A DNA stretch of 64,000 nt from Dichotomocladium elegans (GCA_025716815.1 JAIXMN010000027.1:124001-188000), one strand, 5' to 3'; positions 34,351 to 47,400 are shown, counted from the first letter of the stretch. The notes: generated from the sequence alone by a model not told the origin. Program-made: numbers and translations.

Positions 34351-35149
34351 ATTCGTCTTGAAAAAATTCTAAGACATGCTTTACTCTGCGCTTCCTGAAC
34401 ATACGCTGTCAGATACGCATCTGATAACCCTTCCCATAATTCAGTATTCTATCGAGGATTGTACCTATACTGTATTCTTCCATCATTGATTGCTTTCCAG
34501 AAAATATAAACTGCTAGTGCATACTTGCTGTTCCATACAGTCGGCAAAGGCCGAGAAGGAGCAAGTGGGCGACTGAGATTGATTTTTTAGAAGAATTGTT
34601 GCTCCGATAAGGATCCGATCATATCCCAAAGCAGCCCAAAAAAGCAAAAAGAAAAATGTCAATGGCGGTTCTCCATATCAAGAGGCTAAAATCGTTAGCT
34701 GCCACAATACATCATCATTAGGAAAGATTACTAAATGCAAAAAGATAAATAAGAATATGATATAATACATGATCCAGGCCCAAAAGATCATGAATGAAGT
34801 CAGTTATTGCCAGTGCTTGCCGCCGCAAACTACCCATCTTTACAAAATACTCATCCTAATATCCTCCAATTGGGCTCACCTACGTGTAAGCGCGTTTCTT
34901 TAAACCCAAGGGTGTGGCCATGGCGATGAGCTTGTTCCGGATGGCTATATACCAATTTCCAGGGCCAAGCTCTTATGACCTGAGGCTGATCTTGCAGATG
35001 TTTTGAAAACATTAATTCTACTATTATTTGCAATCAAGTTTGCGCCACGCGGTGATGAATATTACGCCAGCAATGTGTAGTATTTGCGTTTTGATAGAGG
35101 TAATTTATACGTGAGAATGTTAGCAGAATGGCAAACCAATTACGAAGTT
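34351..35149. other. Intergenic region left of the Fanzor locus
   Basis: AT-rich sequence without a supported gene. The left end of the Fanzor element should lie somewhere here or just to the right, but no terminal inverted repeat or target-site duplication could be matched by eye to the right side. Confidence 0.4.
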
Positions 35150-35160
35150 GTCCCACCTTT

Positions 35161-35215
35161 AGGGTGCCTCCCCTCCATTCGTCGAATGGAGAGTGGCCTG
35201 AGCATCTTGCTTATA
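35161..35215 (-). ncRNA. Candidate omega-RNA structure 3' of the Fanzor frame
   Basis: Directly 3' of the Fanzor stop (in its reading direction) is an exact 8-bp stem, CTCCATTC (35173-35180) and GAATGGAG (35184-35191), with a 3-base loop. TnpB and Fanzor guide RNAs are usually encoded at the 3' end of the nuclease gene and overlap its end, so position and structure fit. The guide segment and the element end cannot be defined from one copy. Confidence 0.4.
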
Positions 35216-35220
35216 GCATC

Positions 35221-37428
35221 TTAACCCTGCGATAACAGGCCCGGAAAGTTCTTCTTGTCTTCTGCTGTTGCTGCTGCTGCAATGGCCTTGGCATGTCGGA
35301 ATCGCTCTGGAATCTCCCCGTTGGTCCGGAGGCTCAAGAGGATGTGCCGAAAGTTGAGTACCGCTGCTGTGTCTCGGTTCCAAAGCCGCGAGCGCGAGAA
35401 TTCCATGGACTTCAAACAATTTAGGTTTGTACACCTTAGAAGCCCGTGGCATTTGATCTCAGGACGCTTTATTCGCTGCCATGGTCGTGGATTGGGGATA
35501 CGCTTGAAGGTCTCCAGGCGGTTCGAGCACTCGGGGCAGGTCACGGAAGTGCGGTACTCGTCTATCAAATAAACTTTGAACCCATGCCTCTTGAATATAT
35601 CCCTCCAGCCCTTGCCGCGGATGGACTCGTGGAAGCGGGCCGTGGGTGCAGACCAGTTTCCCATGACAAGCACGGTGTCCTTTCCGAATCTTCGTCGTAG
35701 AGTGCGCACCAATCGAGCATCGGCCTGCTTCTGGTTTATGTAGGCAGAGAGGCGTAATTTCCGATGGAGCGGATGATTGTGGGCCTCATGATCTACATAC
35801 GGATGCATCTTTCGGGCTCGACGCTTTCCCAAGTCGCTCTTTGCCGGCCCGTATTTGTTGTGTACAGGATGGGTCGATGTCGTATGGGTTGTGGTGGTTC
35901 TGCTGTAAAAGCTGCTGAGAAGTGACCGCTCCCTTGCACGGGACTCGACGTAGAGCTTGTACCTGGCGGCATTGACGGTGCTGTGGCATATCTGTGCAAG
36001 CCTAGTCTCGGCCTCGCGGATGCTGTTTTTGTTACCTTAGCGATCCTTAGCAGTGTCGCGTATCTGACGAAATCGCACCATCCGTGTTTCTCGGGCGCGC
36101 TGGTTGCGTGTATACCGGTGTATTTTAGGGAGCTCGGGCGTGCTCAACTCATGCATCCCATAATGGAGATCGCGACGGCCTGGATCAATGAGAAGACACT
36201 TGCCCTCGGTCTCTTGCAGCTCGTCGTGTGGGATTTCATGAATGTAGGAACAGTCTGCGGAGTGATCGTTCTTGCTCTGTTCCCTCCGAGCGCCCTTGTT
36301 CCTCATGCTGTCGGCAATGCGTAAGCGTTCGGGCTCCAGAGCACTGTCATCGGTTATGATATCTCCGATATCAGTCCGGGTTCGCTTGCGACTGAGGTTC
36401 TTCTTTGCCTCAGGGGTCTTGAGTATGATTGATACAGGCACTCCGTCTGTTTGTATTGCTCCAAAGAACCTCCTGCCATGCCTATCCTTGAATGCCTTGG
36501 ACTTGAGGTCAAGTACCTTCCCCCATGTCTTCTCAATCGGTGGGTCTTTAGTGGATGCCTGCCTTGATATATGCTGGCAGAGGATTCGCGTGTCGATGTG
36601 GATGTGGCATGGAATCCAAGAAGTCCGGAGAGGAAAACACTGGACTGACTTTGCCTCCCTCGTCTCTAGGAACTTGCAGAGCTGATAAAAAGCATTGAGA
36701 TGTTTTTCCGGAGATTTCTTCACATCATAGTAGATGTCATCTTTGGCGAACTTATAAGTGTCGTCGTACGCTTGAAGGCTCGGTGACAGTTCAGCGAGGA
36801 TGAGATGGGCTCCAGGTGTGAGATTGCTGTGATCCGGGCTTCTGCGTCGCAGTGCCTCCTTGATTTGACGGACTGGCTTCCAGATTCTCTCCTCACAGAC
36901 CTGGCGGAACTCGTGTTCATCGCTGCTAACCATTTCTTTGCGTATAGCTTCCTTCCGCTTACGCACGTTCAACAGACTGTTGACAACGCGCCGTAAACAT
37001 TCGCCAAACCGCTGCTGGACATTAACCTTGTAGGCAGTCATGATCTCGGTGCTGACATAGGCTGCGACCTGGGACATGTTGGGATGTTGTCCAGGCTCAA
37101 TGTTGGCAGCCTTCGAGTAACCTTCGAGGTGTGTCTTTATGAGGGTCCTAATAGTCTTGGTCGACGGCTTGACCTTCTCGCGCATGAACTTCCTACCGGC
37201 CAGACTGAGGAAAACTTCATAGAAGAATGCTTGACCGATGAGCTCGCAGGGGTTGAAGTCATGTTCGCGTTCCAGTTCGTGGAGGAGGATCCAGCACGAG
37301 AGCTGATATGTGTGCGTGGTGAGAAAGTGGGTAGTCCGGAACAGGTTCTCCAGGTTCTCCAGATACTGCTACTTCCACCCAATAGACCTTAAAGAGGTCT
37401 TGATGACCCTGGTCTTGGCGTCGGCCAT
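35221..37428 (-). pseudogene. Fanzor (eukaryotic TnpB-like RNA-guided nuclease), broken by two in-frame stops
   Basis: One reading frame of 736 codons from ATG 37428 to the TAA at 35221 has two internal stops, a TAG at 37369-37371 and a TAA at 36037-36039, with coding sequence continuing in the same frame on both sides. The protein has a long helical N-terminal part, a RuvC-I segment LLIDPGRRDLHYG, VLVMGNWSAP (RuvC-II region without the usual Glu), LIDEYRTSVTCPECSNRLE with the displaced Glu typical of Fanzors and the first zinc-ribbon pair, LRCTNLNC with the second pair, and RDTAAVLNF (RuvC-III Asp). There are no introns. Each internal stop is one C-to-T change from a Gln codon. It is probably an inactivated copy; readthrough or an error in the sequence are alternatives. 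Confidence 0.9.
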
Positions 37429-37478
37429 GATCGGTACAAAGGAAAAGGAAGGGACACGTAATCTGAGACCGGTAGCCC

Positions 37479-37488
37479 ATATATATAG
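37479..37488 (-). promoter_or_regulatory. TATA-like element upstream of the Fanzor frame
   Basis: An alternating TATATATA run lies about 50 bp upstream of the Fanzor ATG on the coding strand, followed by CT-rich sequence up to the start codon. This is a typical core-promoter arrangement, suggesting the element carried its own promoter. Confidence 0.45.
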
Positions 37489-37810
37489 CAAAACTTGAGT
37501 TGTCAATTGATCGAAAGATGACCAATGATCAGTCGCACTTATGCCGCGCGCACGGTTCTGTGACATTTCTATCACAAATCAGCACTTCTTGTGAGACTAC
37601 AGCTCTGGCCGTCTGGAGTCGCTGCCCGTGCCACACTGAACATAGTCTGACTGGGTGACTGAGTCAGCCAACAGGCGTTTTTACTAATAGATACTCCTGT
37701 ATCGGCTCTGCAAAGTCATCTTCAAGAATGTCAAATGATATTTGTGCCATCACGCTACCCAACCGCTAAACTATTTTCATAACCCGCAAACAAAAAGTTC
37801 AACTGGCTGA

Positions 37811-39457
37811 ATGGCTAGGAAAAATCCTGTAGAATACCCGCCACAGCCTTCCGTCTTTTTATTGAGCGAAATACCCCTTGGTGGTCACACGCTTCCTTTA
37901 TTGCCCGTCCTTCACTTTGAACACCAACAATATCTGAAAATAATCTTTTTCTCCGCATCCTCCCTAATGCAAGACAGCCATTTCACAGATGTCGCGCCAT
38001 CCTCGGAGATGGATTTAGAAGGTTTGAAACAACCTCTCTTCCCCGCAATCCACGAGTTCTTCCCCCCCCCAACCCTCATTAAACCCCTTCGCTCCCTTCC
38101 TCCTCTTTCTCTCTCTCTTTTTTTCTTAAAAATATGGTGTTATGCAACAGATGCAAACGTGTCTGCCAGGCCATTCTCCAAAATAAACACAAGGAGAGAA
38201 TCACCTAACGTTCGTCGGTTTGATGGTGCGGACCTTTTGCTACTTGACGATGATATTGCCATGATCTTGGACTCGCCTTCACCCAAAAGGGTTGCCTCCA
38301 CTCATCCCGACAGTGATGTCGAAATGTCTGCTTCCGAACCTCCAAGGCGCAAACGTCGGATGTTGATAAACCATCGCACAGTAACAAGCGCACCACAACA
38401 ACAAAAGAATAACCCAGCACCATTACAACATCGGCAGCGGCGCAGGCTAATTCACCGAACCCCCGTAGCCAGCGAAGACAATTTAAATGACGACATTGAC
38501 ATGGAAAGCATTCTCAAAGGAAGACGAGCAACATCAAGGCAGGGTAGTGTTGGTTCTGAAGCAAGCATAAGCGCTGCGGACGATACTAGCACTACTGCAG
38601 CCACGAGCGATAAACCCAAACCGTCCAGACGACGCAGACTGCGACCCCAAAACACCATGGTAGTGCCACCTACAGCAACCTGGCGAACTATTCCCCGGCA
38701 CGAGACCTTAGATGTTGCTGATGACGAAGATACGAGTGGTACCTTCACGATGAGCAACGGGCGAGATCTAGGCGTTGGGCAGAATATCACATGTGCTTCC
38801 AATCCAATCCAGCCTATCGTCCTTGGAACTACGGGAGATATACAACAGCATCCTCCTTCATCATACACAGCCAAACGTGGAAGACGACGGAGGCAGATGC
38901 GGACAGAAGCGATGGCAGAAAAACTCGATCGATTTGCACAACATCAGGACTTAGTCGATCTTAGCCAGCATTTGTATATCCCGACTTCAGTGTCCTCACA
39001 ACAGCTTGCGGCAAATTCTCACATCAGTAAGCATCCCATCATCGTTAGAGATGATGATGACGACGACGACGACGAAGAAGATGCTGAAAACCATGGCAGT
39101 AGCCCGCTGTCACCTGAAGGAGAAGTTGATGATGATGTGATGGTAATTGAATCGGACCATCACCAGGAATATCATAGCGACGTGAATCGTATGGCGCCAA
39201 CATCACAATCACCAAAGCAGTCGAACGAGGCGCTCGCTGTTGCACAACTTTCGTCACCAGGCTCCGAAGAAATTGAGCAGCAACAGCAAGTGCTACACTC
39301 GGAGCCAGTAAATACCCGCAATACTATGGACACCCACGATGTTGCACAGCCCACTACTGTGGCACAAGCAGCAATACCATCGGAGCAAGACGACAAACAA
39401 GCAACGTATATTGGTCGGGTCATTGGCTCTGTATCCAAATTCTTCTTGGGTTATTGA
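37811..39457 (+). CDS. Long disordered protein of unknown function
   Basis: An uninterrupted frame of 548 codons. The product is rich in Asp, Ser, Pro, Gln and basic clusters (PPRRKRRMLINHR, PKPSRRRRLRPQ, KRGRRRRQMR), has an acidic run around residue 420, and ends with IGRVIGSVSKFFLGY. No domain is recognised. The basic clusters resemble nuclear localisation signals. Codons before about residue 105 look less like protein: a pyrimidine-rich 5'-leader-like tract lies at 38095-38125, so the true start may be downstream of 37811 (for example 38261, MILDSPSPKRV). A nuclear role is a guess. Confidence 0.55.
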   Translation: MARKNPVEYPPQPSVFLLSEIPLGGHTLPLLPVLHFEHQQYLKIIFFSASSLMQDSHFTDVAPSSEMDLEGLKQPLFPAIHEFFPPPTLIKPLRSLPPLSLSLFFLKIWCYATDANVSARPFSKINTRRESPNVRRFDGADLLLLDDDIAMILDSPSPKRVASTHPDSDVEMSASEPPRRKRRMLINHRTVTSAPQQQKNNPAPLQHRQRRRLIHRTPVASEDNLNDDIDMESILKGRRATSRQGSVGSEASISAADDTSTTAATSDKPKPSRRRRLRPQNTMVVPPTATWRTIPRHETLDVADDEDTSGTFTMSNGRDLGVGQNITCASNPIQPIVLGTTGDIQQHPPSSYTAKRGRRRRQMRTEAMAEKLDRFAQHQDLVDLSQHLYIPTSVSSQQLAANSHISKHPIIVRDDDDDDDDEEDAENHGSSPLSPEGEVDDDVMVIESDHHQEYHSDVNRMAPTSQSPKQSNEALAVAQLSSPGSEEIEQQQQVLHSEPVNTRNTMDTHDVAQPTTVAQAAIPSEQDDKQATYIGRVIGSVSKFFLGY

Positions 39458-40805
39458 AAGGATAAGGAAACGAAGGCAGACATTTGTTTTGAATTAAGGA
39501 AATAAATGAGGAACCTCACTAATACCTTGCCGGCGGAAAGCCGCACAGCAACACAAGTACCCCATTCCTTCAAAAATGCGTTTACACTCTCATCGTGTAA
39601 ATTCTCCAAAATCCAATGCCATGGTTGACAGTATATCACTCGGTGTTAGTCTCTGAGAATCACCATACCTAAGTTGTTCATGTTGACGTGGAACAGGAAC
39701 GATCTCTTGTTGGTGGGAAAACAGCCGCGTCTTATTTCATAAAAGGCAACTGGAACTAATGAAGAGAAGCGTAGAGCATATTGAAGACAATGAAATGACA
39801 TACAATGAATCTTCCCTTTCTGCTCAACAAAACCGCCCTGTCTGTAGTCTTACCTTCCTTATTTATGGAAATGGTGAAAAAGGTTCGTTTTTTTTTGACG
39901 CACTCTATGTACGTAGCACAATCGGTAGGAGTTGTTTACCTGAAGAAGAATTTTAATTGTAAAGAGGAGGATCTTTTTTTTGGGGGGGGTAGAAGATGTG
40001 TCCCGTCCCTGCTTCTTGTTATGCGACATCCATTTATACAGTGATGTAGTACATAGAATGAGTGGATTAGGGGTAAGCTCAAGTATCGCTACTATTGTGA
40101 CGGGATTTTTGCTTTCTCAGCAAGGCATTCGATTGATGGAACCCAACTTGCACCCAAAGACAATAGCAGTTTTGGCATAATAAAACATAAAATGTTACAC
40201 GAAGAGACCGGGATGCCTTCGCTAATACAACCACGAGTCATTCATTACGAGTTTTATTAAATGGCATACGGGATGTGGCCCATATATGCTCCATTGTTTG
40301 TTACCGAAGAAAAGAAAGGATGCAACTGCTTTACGGCTCAGAGATCACCAGCCTGTGTTGATGGAAACTCTATTTCGATAATATCCTATTATGGATACCT
40401 GAAATCCGTCTTCGCCCCACTTGTTGTTATGGGATCTATGATGTTCAAGCCTTGATTCCATCGTCTTATTTGCTGCTACACTATCCTTACGGAAGTAATA
40501 TTTACTATCAGAGATAAACTACTTGCTTTGTTTATCCTATAACATCGTACATTGACCTTACACAAGTTGAAAAGCGCCAAACGGGAAACAGATCGCTACA
40601 TACTACTTCAAGACTTGGGACGCCAAAGTGAGGGAGATGGGACTCGTGCAACCTCAATCGTAGGTCCGATGGGTGTAATTCTGCGCTGGAGACCCAATTT
40701 CAGCGCACGCCAAAAGGGAAAGAAAAAAACTCCTTTCTCCTTTCAGTGTCTCTCTTTCTCCGCCTTTACCTTCGTTAAATTCTACCTTCTCATCTACCAT
40801 CCATA
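39458..40805. other. Intergenic region before casein kinase
   Basis: No supported gene. The 3' UTR of the left gene and the CT-rich promoter leader of the kinase gene (about 40735-40800) occupy the ends. The short frames between have no motifs. Confidence 0.4.
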
Positions 40806-42440
40806 ATGTCACTTGAAGGACGAAACGTTCTAGTAGGGAATAAATATAAACTCGGCAAAAAGATTGGTGCTGGCTCCTTTGGCGAAATCTACCTTGGTAC
40901 GGAATTAGCAAGCGTAGATGTCCCCAACGCATTCTGTTTAACATCCAGCGTTCTTCTCCTTCTTCCATCGTTCCGTCTTTGCGACCTACTATGTTTCTTA
41001 GGTGTGAACATGAGTACCAATGAAGATGTCGCTGTTAAACTCGAAAATATACGAGCTGCGCATCCGCAACTAGAATACGAGGCCCGTGTATACCGGACAC
41101 TGGCAGGAGGTGTCGGCATTCCGTTTGCACGGTGGTTCGGTAGAGACGGTGATCATAATATTCTTGTTATGGACCTTTTGGGTCCTTCTATTGAAGATCT
41201 CTTCAACTTCTGTAAACGTAAATTCTCACTCAAGACAGTGTTGCTTCTGGCCGATCAACTGGTGAGAGAAAAAAATACCGGGGGCAGATGTTATTGTATG
41301 GGAATTACGTTGACATAGTATGATCAGCTCTCCCGTATTGAATTTGTCCACTCAAAAGGATTTATCCACCGCGATATCAAGCCCGATAACTTCTTGATGG
41401 GCGTCGGCAAACGCGGCAATCAAGTGAACATGATCGACTTTGGACTGGCGAAACGATACCGCGACCCGCGCTCCAACATGCATATACCCTACAGAGAAAA
41501 TAAGAATCTCACCGGCACCCCCCGCTATGCAAGCGTGAATACCCATTTGGGAATTGGTAATTGCCTTGGTCGTATTCCATATGAAATTTCTCTTAACATG
41601 TGTGTGTGCACTGGGGCTCAGAACAATCTCGCAGAGACGATCTCGAATCACTTGGCTATATCCTGATTTACTTCTGCCGAGGAGCACTACCGTGGCAAGG
41701 CATACGGGCACGTACAAAGAAGGAAAAATACGATAAGATCATGGAAAAGAAAATGACAACGCCCGCCGATGTGCTGTGCCGGGGGCTTCATCATGAGTTT
41801 GCTATCTTTCTCAATTACGTTCGGTCACTGCGTTTCGATGACAAGCCTGATTACTCATATCTGCGTAAGCTGTTCCGCGATTTGTTTGTACGCGAAGGGC
41901 TTCAGTATGATTACGTCTTCGATTGGACTATTCGCAAGATGCAAGAGAAAAAACAGGTTACGCCGCCATCTGAACAAATCGCAAAAGACCATCGACGTAT
42001 CGCGCCAGCACTTCCCCGTGCAAACAACCACAACAACAAAGCAGCAATAGCAGCAACATCAGGGGCGGCCGTTTATCAGCAGCAACAGAATCAAAAAATC
42101 CAAGCAAAGAATGAATATTCTGACATGGGTTTTCCAGGTGAGCATTTTAAATGTACACATATGTGATAATTATCAAGCAATTTTATTCAAATCGTATTGC
42201 GCTTAGCCGGCCGAGTTATGCGCACACATGGGAAGCAAGAAGACCTTTACATGCCAATGCATGATCAACATACACATAATTATCATCTTCCATATCTGCA
42301 CCAAGGTCAGTACACTATCACGAAAGCGCCTTTAGAAGGAACGATAAAAATAACGCTTCTACGTAGAGCGGAAGCCTGTGGCACAGCAACCCTCCAAACC
42401 TTACCCAGTGATGAACCAAGCACGAATGTATGATGAATAG
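40806..42440 (+). CDS. Casein kinase 1 family Ser/Thr protein kinase
   Basis: Six exons (40806-40896, 41002-41261, 41328-41556, 41622-42137, 42207-42305, 42367-42440) join in frame to 422 residues. The kinase domain begins [18 protein letters not shown] (Gly loop), then VAVKLE (ATP Lys), [14 protein letters not shown] (catalytic loop), [10 protein letters not shown] (DFG), [15 protein letters not shown] and [20 protein letters not shown], all hallmark CK1 motifs. The SIN-type replacement of APE is as in the family. After the domain comes a basic, Gln/His-rich tail ([10 protein letters not shown]). CK1 of the Hrr25/Cki type acts in vesicle traffic, ribosome maturation and division; the exact orthologue is not resolved. 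Confidence 0.95.
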
Positions 42441-44453
42441 TTTTGTTCTCCCACGCTCCATCACTACTTCCTGTCTATGATTTTTCCTCTACTGCCACAC
42501 ACGTACACGCGCCCTCTATTTCTCCTCTCCATCAGACATCCGCTCTTGCTACGTAAACAATACATGTGCTATTCGATGCCAGGACAGTGGTCACATATAT
42601 TCGTTTCAAGCGTAATCATGAAAAGAAAACGCTGCGGGTTCCTCTCTTGCAAACTTTCCGGACAAAGCACCGATACTCATCTCCATACAGTGTCAGTTGA
42701 TTTTGTATCCATAAGATTATCTATGGTCAAATGACTGGTTACCCAATCCCTTTCGGGCCGATAAAAATTCTCGCGGCGATTGTGAGAAAGCTTTAATGCA
42801 TTGCCCATCTAGCTAAGCTTACCTTCGTGTTCTCCCAACCCAATTGATACTCATTAGCGAGTCCCAAACACAGCTGCTCGGACTGAATCGCGAATTTACA
42901 AAGTTTTGTTGTATGCGTGCTCTGCACATTCACCAGCAAAGTGTTGTTGCCGTATATGCGGTCTGACGCCAATGAACACCTACATCGCTATGAGCCATTA
43001 CCTATCACCGACCACTGAATATGCGAAGAATATCTCAGGAGTAGCATGCTAGATGGATTTAACACGATTGTATGCAAATCATGATCCCTGTCGGATTTCT
43101 TCTCGGGAGAAGAGTTCACGATACTATATTTACGCAAGGACGTGTCTGTATTGCAGAAATTGTATTTATAGAGTGTCTGGAGATTTTTGGATAGTAAGAC
43201 TGATCTCAGACAGACCGTCCTGAAGAGAGCGATGGACGATGTATTTACAAGACGTTCGTGTAGCATATACTCCTCCCCCGAATTATTCAAAGGTTTATCT
43301 TTTTCTAAAGAGCGAATTGATAGTATATTTAAAGCGATTTGCATCAGGTGCTTTTCCTTGTCATGCACATCAGAAGAGCGCATTTGAGTGTACCAATGTA
43401 GGCGTCTATGGAGATATGGCAAGAAATACATTACACAAGACGTACTGTAGGTAATTGTTTCAGGAAAGGGATGATCCCGTATGATGGCATAGTACGAATA
43501 AGAGAAACAGCGTTAGTCGTTATTGTCTGTTGCTGCCAATTGTCGATAGATAGTATCGTAGCATTTCCCCTTTACAATGCGAGAAGACCGATGAACCCAT
43601 CCAACTTGATCAAGATGGACACCATGTATCTTCATAAAAAAAAGGTACTTATATTACCGTGAAGCACCTTCTGCATCATCGTCAGTGTTATGCGGAAGGG
43701 CTGCATGGGTACAGTACTCAATCCACATTAGGGGTCACGAATTCGCCCAGATTATATATTTCCCGTGTTCAGCATCTTTTGGCTATCCCACTGCAATCCA
43801 TTTAACCATAGGTTCAGTAGCTAAAAGGACAGCTAGTCAGCTGATTTTTTGTACGGAAACATGCGTGCGATGGATTCGGAAAAGGAGGCACTTTTGTCTG
43901 ATGGAAGGCGCGCAGGAAACCATGCTCCAATAGATTGATATGGACGGATACATTGGCGGGAACGTACGGAAAGATCAGTATGCGTAACAGACGTTGTACA
44001 ATGAGCAATCGACACGGCCATAAATGGGCATCGGTGAAAATGAGAGAGACAATGATCGACATTGTGCGTAGCTCAAGTAAACACGAGTTCCATAACAAAA
44101 GTTACATAGCACTGGTGATTTTGTTGGCATCGATGTGTATGCGGGTAAACAAGAGCGCTATCTGAATCCGGTCTAACAGTGTTTTCTACTTCTTGTAGCG
44201 CTTGGAGGAAGAACATAACCCTTACCGCTCCTTCTCTCGGTTAAAAGAATTCTCTGCCCGCCCCCATCTGCCCATGCTCAATCTCTGGCTGCCTCTGAAA
44301 ACTAAAATAAAAAAGACCCCGCTTGTACGACTCGAATCGTTCACGCATTCCCTTCCCCTTTCCTTACCTTTTTTCTTATAGGTCCACTCACAACCCTTTT
44401 AAACTCGAATCCTAACCACAGCTCTGCAGACATCGCGGGCCAAAAACGCAATA
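42441..44453. other. 2-kb intergenic region between CK1 and SLA1
   Basis: Only short frames without recognisable motifs. The last about 150 bp before the SLA1 start are CT-rich and promoter-like. I see no tRNA or other RNA gene. Confidence 0.4.
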
Positions 44454-47400
44454 ATGAAATACGTCGAAGTGTGTAAAGCACTTTATGATTATGAGGCTCG
44501 CACGGTCGACGAACTTACCATTCGCGAGGACGATGTCCTCTACATCATTGAAAAAGAAGACGACGATTGGTGGCGAGCCGAGCTCAAAACATCGGGCGAA
44601 GATAACCCTATTGGTCTCGTTCCAGCCTATTATATTGAAGAGGTATCGATAAGAGGGCCGAAGTGCGCTTTCGTTTTTGTAATAAAAAGAGGGTTGGATA
44701 TCTTTGAAGGTGCCACCATTGGGTGCTGTTCGTGCCGAATACGATTATCAAGCGCAGCATGACGAGGAGCTCTCTTTCAAAGAGGGTGATGAAATGTTCA
44801 TTCTTGAACAAGACGATCCTGACTGGCTTCTTGTGAAGCTGAAAACCGGCGGCTGCGTGGGGCTCGCGCCACACAATTATGTCCAGAGCATTGAAACAGA
44901 CACAGTTACACAGCAATCATCCGCTCCTTCACAACGCTATAATGATCAGCAGCAGCCTGTCGACGACGATCACAACGATGATGTTGACGATCAACCCATC
45001 GCCGTCTCAACGCCTACGCCCGTATCCGCTGCACCTCCCATCCTTACAACCCCTGTCTTACCCCAGCGTGTACGTTGTCTCGTTGCTTCGTTCTTTTTCT
45101 TTTCTAACCTAGTTTTTTTCATAGACTGGGGGAAGCCGAATAGATCTTGCAGAGGACGAAGCACAATCGTGGTCGGTGCACGAATATGATCGCGCTAAGA
45201 AGAAGAAGAAGAAAGGAAAAGGCAACCTGCTCGTTGGCACGGGCATGTTATGTTATGGAAGTGAAACAGACAAATCATTGCCTGTGCAGCAATATCCAAT
45301 TTTAGACGTAACAAAGTATCTTTTTGATGGCAAGACTTTGCATATTGAAGTCGAGGGTCAGCGACCTGCGGTGCTGGACTTGCAAGCGTCTTCCAAATCC
45401 GAAGCAAAGGCTATTCTGGTTAAAATAACAGATTCACGGACAATAGCCCAACGGGCAGCTACACGCGTAGCCGATGGACCTTCACCAACGAACACAGGTG
45501 CCTCTGGTATTCCAACTTCAGTGCCATCGATATCACCTCGATCTATCACACCTCCACCAGAAACAGCACCAGCACCGGCATCAGCAGGAATATCATCACC
45601 GTCATCATCTAAGCCCCAGTGGGGCACCATTCTGTATACATTTGATGCAGAAGGTGGCGAAGAAATTTCCGTACGAGAGAATGAGCAGGTGTACATTCTA
45701 GAGTCAGCGAGAGGCGACGGATGGTGGCGAGTTCAAAAGACGAGTGGCGCCGAAGGCCTTGTTCCAGAAACATACGTGCAGCTAGACAATGATGACAACC
45801 ATGCAGCGGAAACGGAGGAGGTCCGTCTTCGTGAAGAGGAGGCCGAACGACAGAGGCAGCAGGAACTCGAAGCTCAGGAGAAGCAAAGGCGCCAGCAGCA
45901 GGAGGAGGAACAGCGGCGAGCAGAGGAGGAGCGCCAACGCCGTGCTGCGGAAGAGGCTCGGCAGCGACAAGAAGCTCAAAGACGAGAAGAGGAAGAACGC
46001 CGTAAAAAGGTGCAAGAGGCTGCTCAACGAGCAGAAGCTGCGCGACAACGCCAACTGCAAGCCGAGGCAGAGCAGCGAAAAGCGGCGCAAAGGACATCAA
46101 CGCTTCCATCAAGACCATCAGGTAGATATTATTTAATGACAACCCTCCGCATCCTTGATTTATGCACATGGAGTATTTAATATTGAAATCCACAAGAACC
46201 TCGGGATACTGGCGTTTCTCGATCACAGAGTGTCTCTTCTCGGCAGCAAGATTTGCCCAGTAGGTGTCACTACCCTGTTTTCAAAAATGAATTCGAGCCA
46301 ATGATCGTTTCCTTTTAGAGCCTGATCCCAAAGAAGTTCGAACATGGACTGATCGCAGCGGCGCGTTTAAGGTTGAAGCCCAATTTCTGGCGTTCTATGA
46401 CGGAAAGTTCCGTTTGCACAAGACTAATGGTGTCAAGATTGACGTTGCTGTGGATAAGATGAGTACTGAAGACATCAGATGGGTGGAAAGAAGACTTGGT
46501 AGAAGTATTATCAAGGGCAGCAGCAACAGTTCTATCAGCGCTCTTGCACAGGTCAATCCACCCACTCCACCGATGCCACCTCGTCCTGTCCAAGGACGAC
46601 AAGAATCGGAACTGCCATCATCAGCAGCTACAGCTCCTCCGCCTCCGTCGGCCTTTTCTGCATCCCCTAGGGCTGTAGCTGAACCGAGTTCATCTTCTGC
46701 TGCTTCTACTGATCAACCCAAGCCCATCTTTGCGAAGAAAGAGAAGAAAAAAGTCAATCCGAACTGGGACTGGTTTGATTGGTTCATGATGATTGGTATA
46801 CCTATGGAAGCCTCGCTTAAATATTCTGCAAGTTTCCAAGCAGATAAGCTTGACGACAGCGATATTCCCAGTCTTACACATAAACGTATCAAGACTATGG
46901 GTGTATCAGAGAAGCACACAAGGCGTATTGAGCGATTTATCGAGACGGAAAAGCCTGAGCCACCATCGGATGACGAAGGCAATGACAGCCGAGAAGTAGA
47001 TCAGAAGGAGCAGGATGAAGCTTTTGCCAGAAGATTGCACCGCGAATTGAATGGGAACGATGCGCCTGTAACTGCAGCAATAGGTGAGATAAAGACTATA
47101 GTGAACTATGTGTCGTCAGCGTTTATGGCACTAATGTAAATCCAAAAAGCCTCTTCCCCGAGAGCAAAGCCAAAACCAACTGCCGCTGCTCCTGCTGAGA
47201 TCCACCCTGATCTACTTGAATTTGTAGGCTCCCAGTTCACTGGAGCTCCAAGTCAGAGCAGCCAAGTTCCTGATAATTCCAAACCGAAAACCGACCTCAT
47301 CGGATTTGAAGATGATGCCTGGGCTCCGCGCGCAACAACAGCTTCTGCATCATCGGAGGCTCTCCAGCAAGAAGTATTGCAGCCGGTAAACCCTGAACCC

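Noticed and set aside
36037..36060. An intron hiding the internal Fanzor TAA
   Set aside because: The only GT...AG pair across it is about 13 bases long, too short for an intron, and the frame is the same on both sides.
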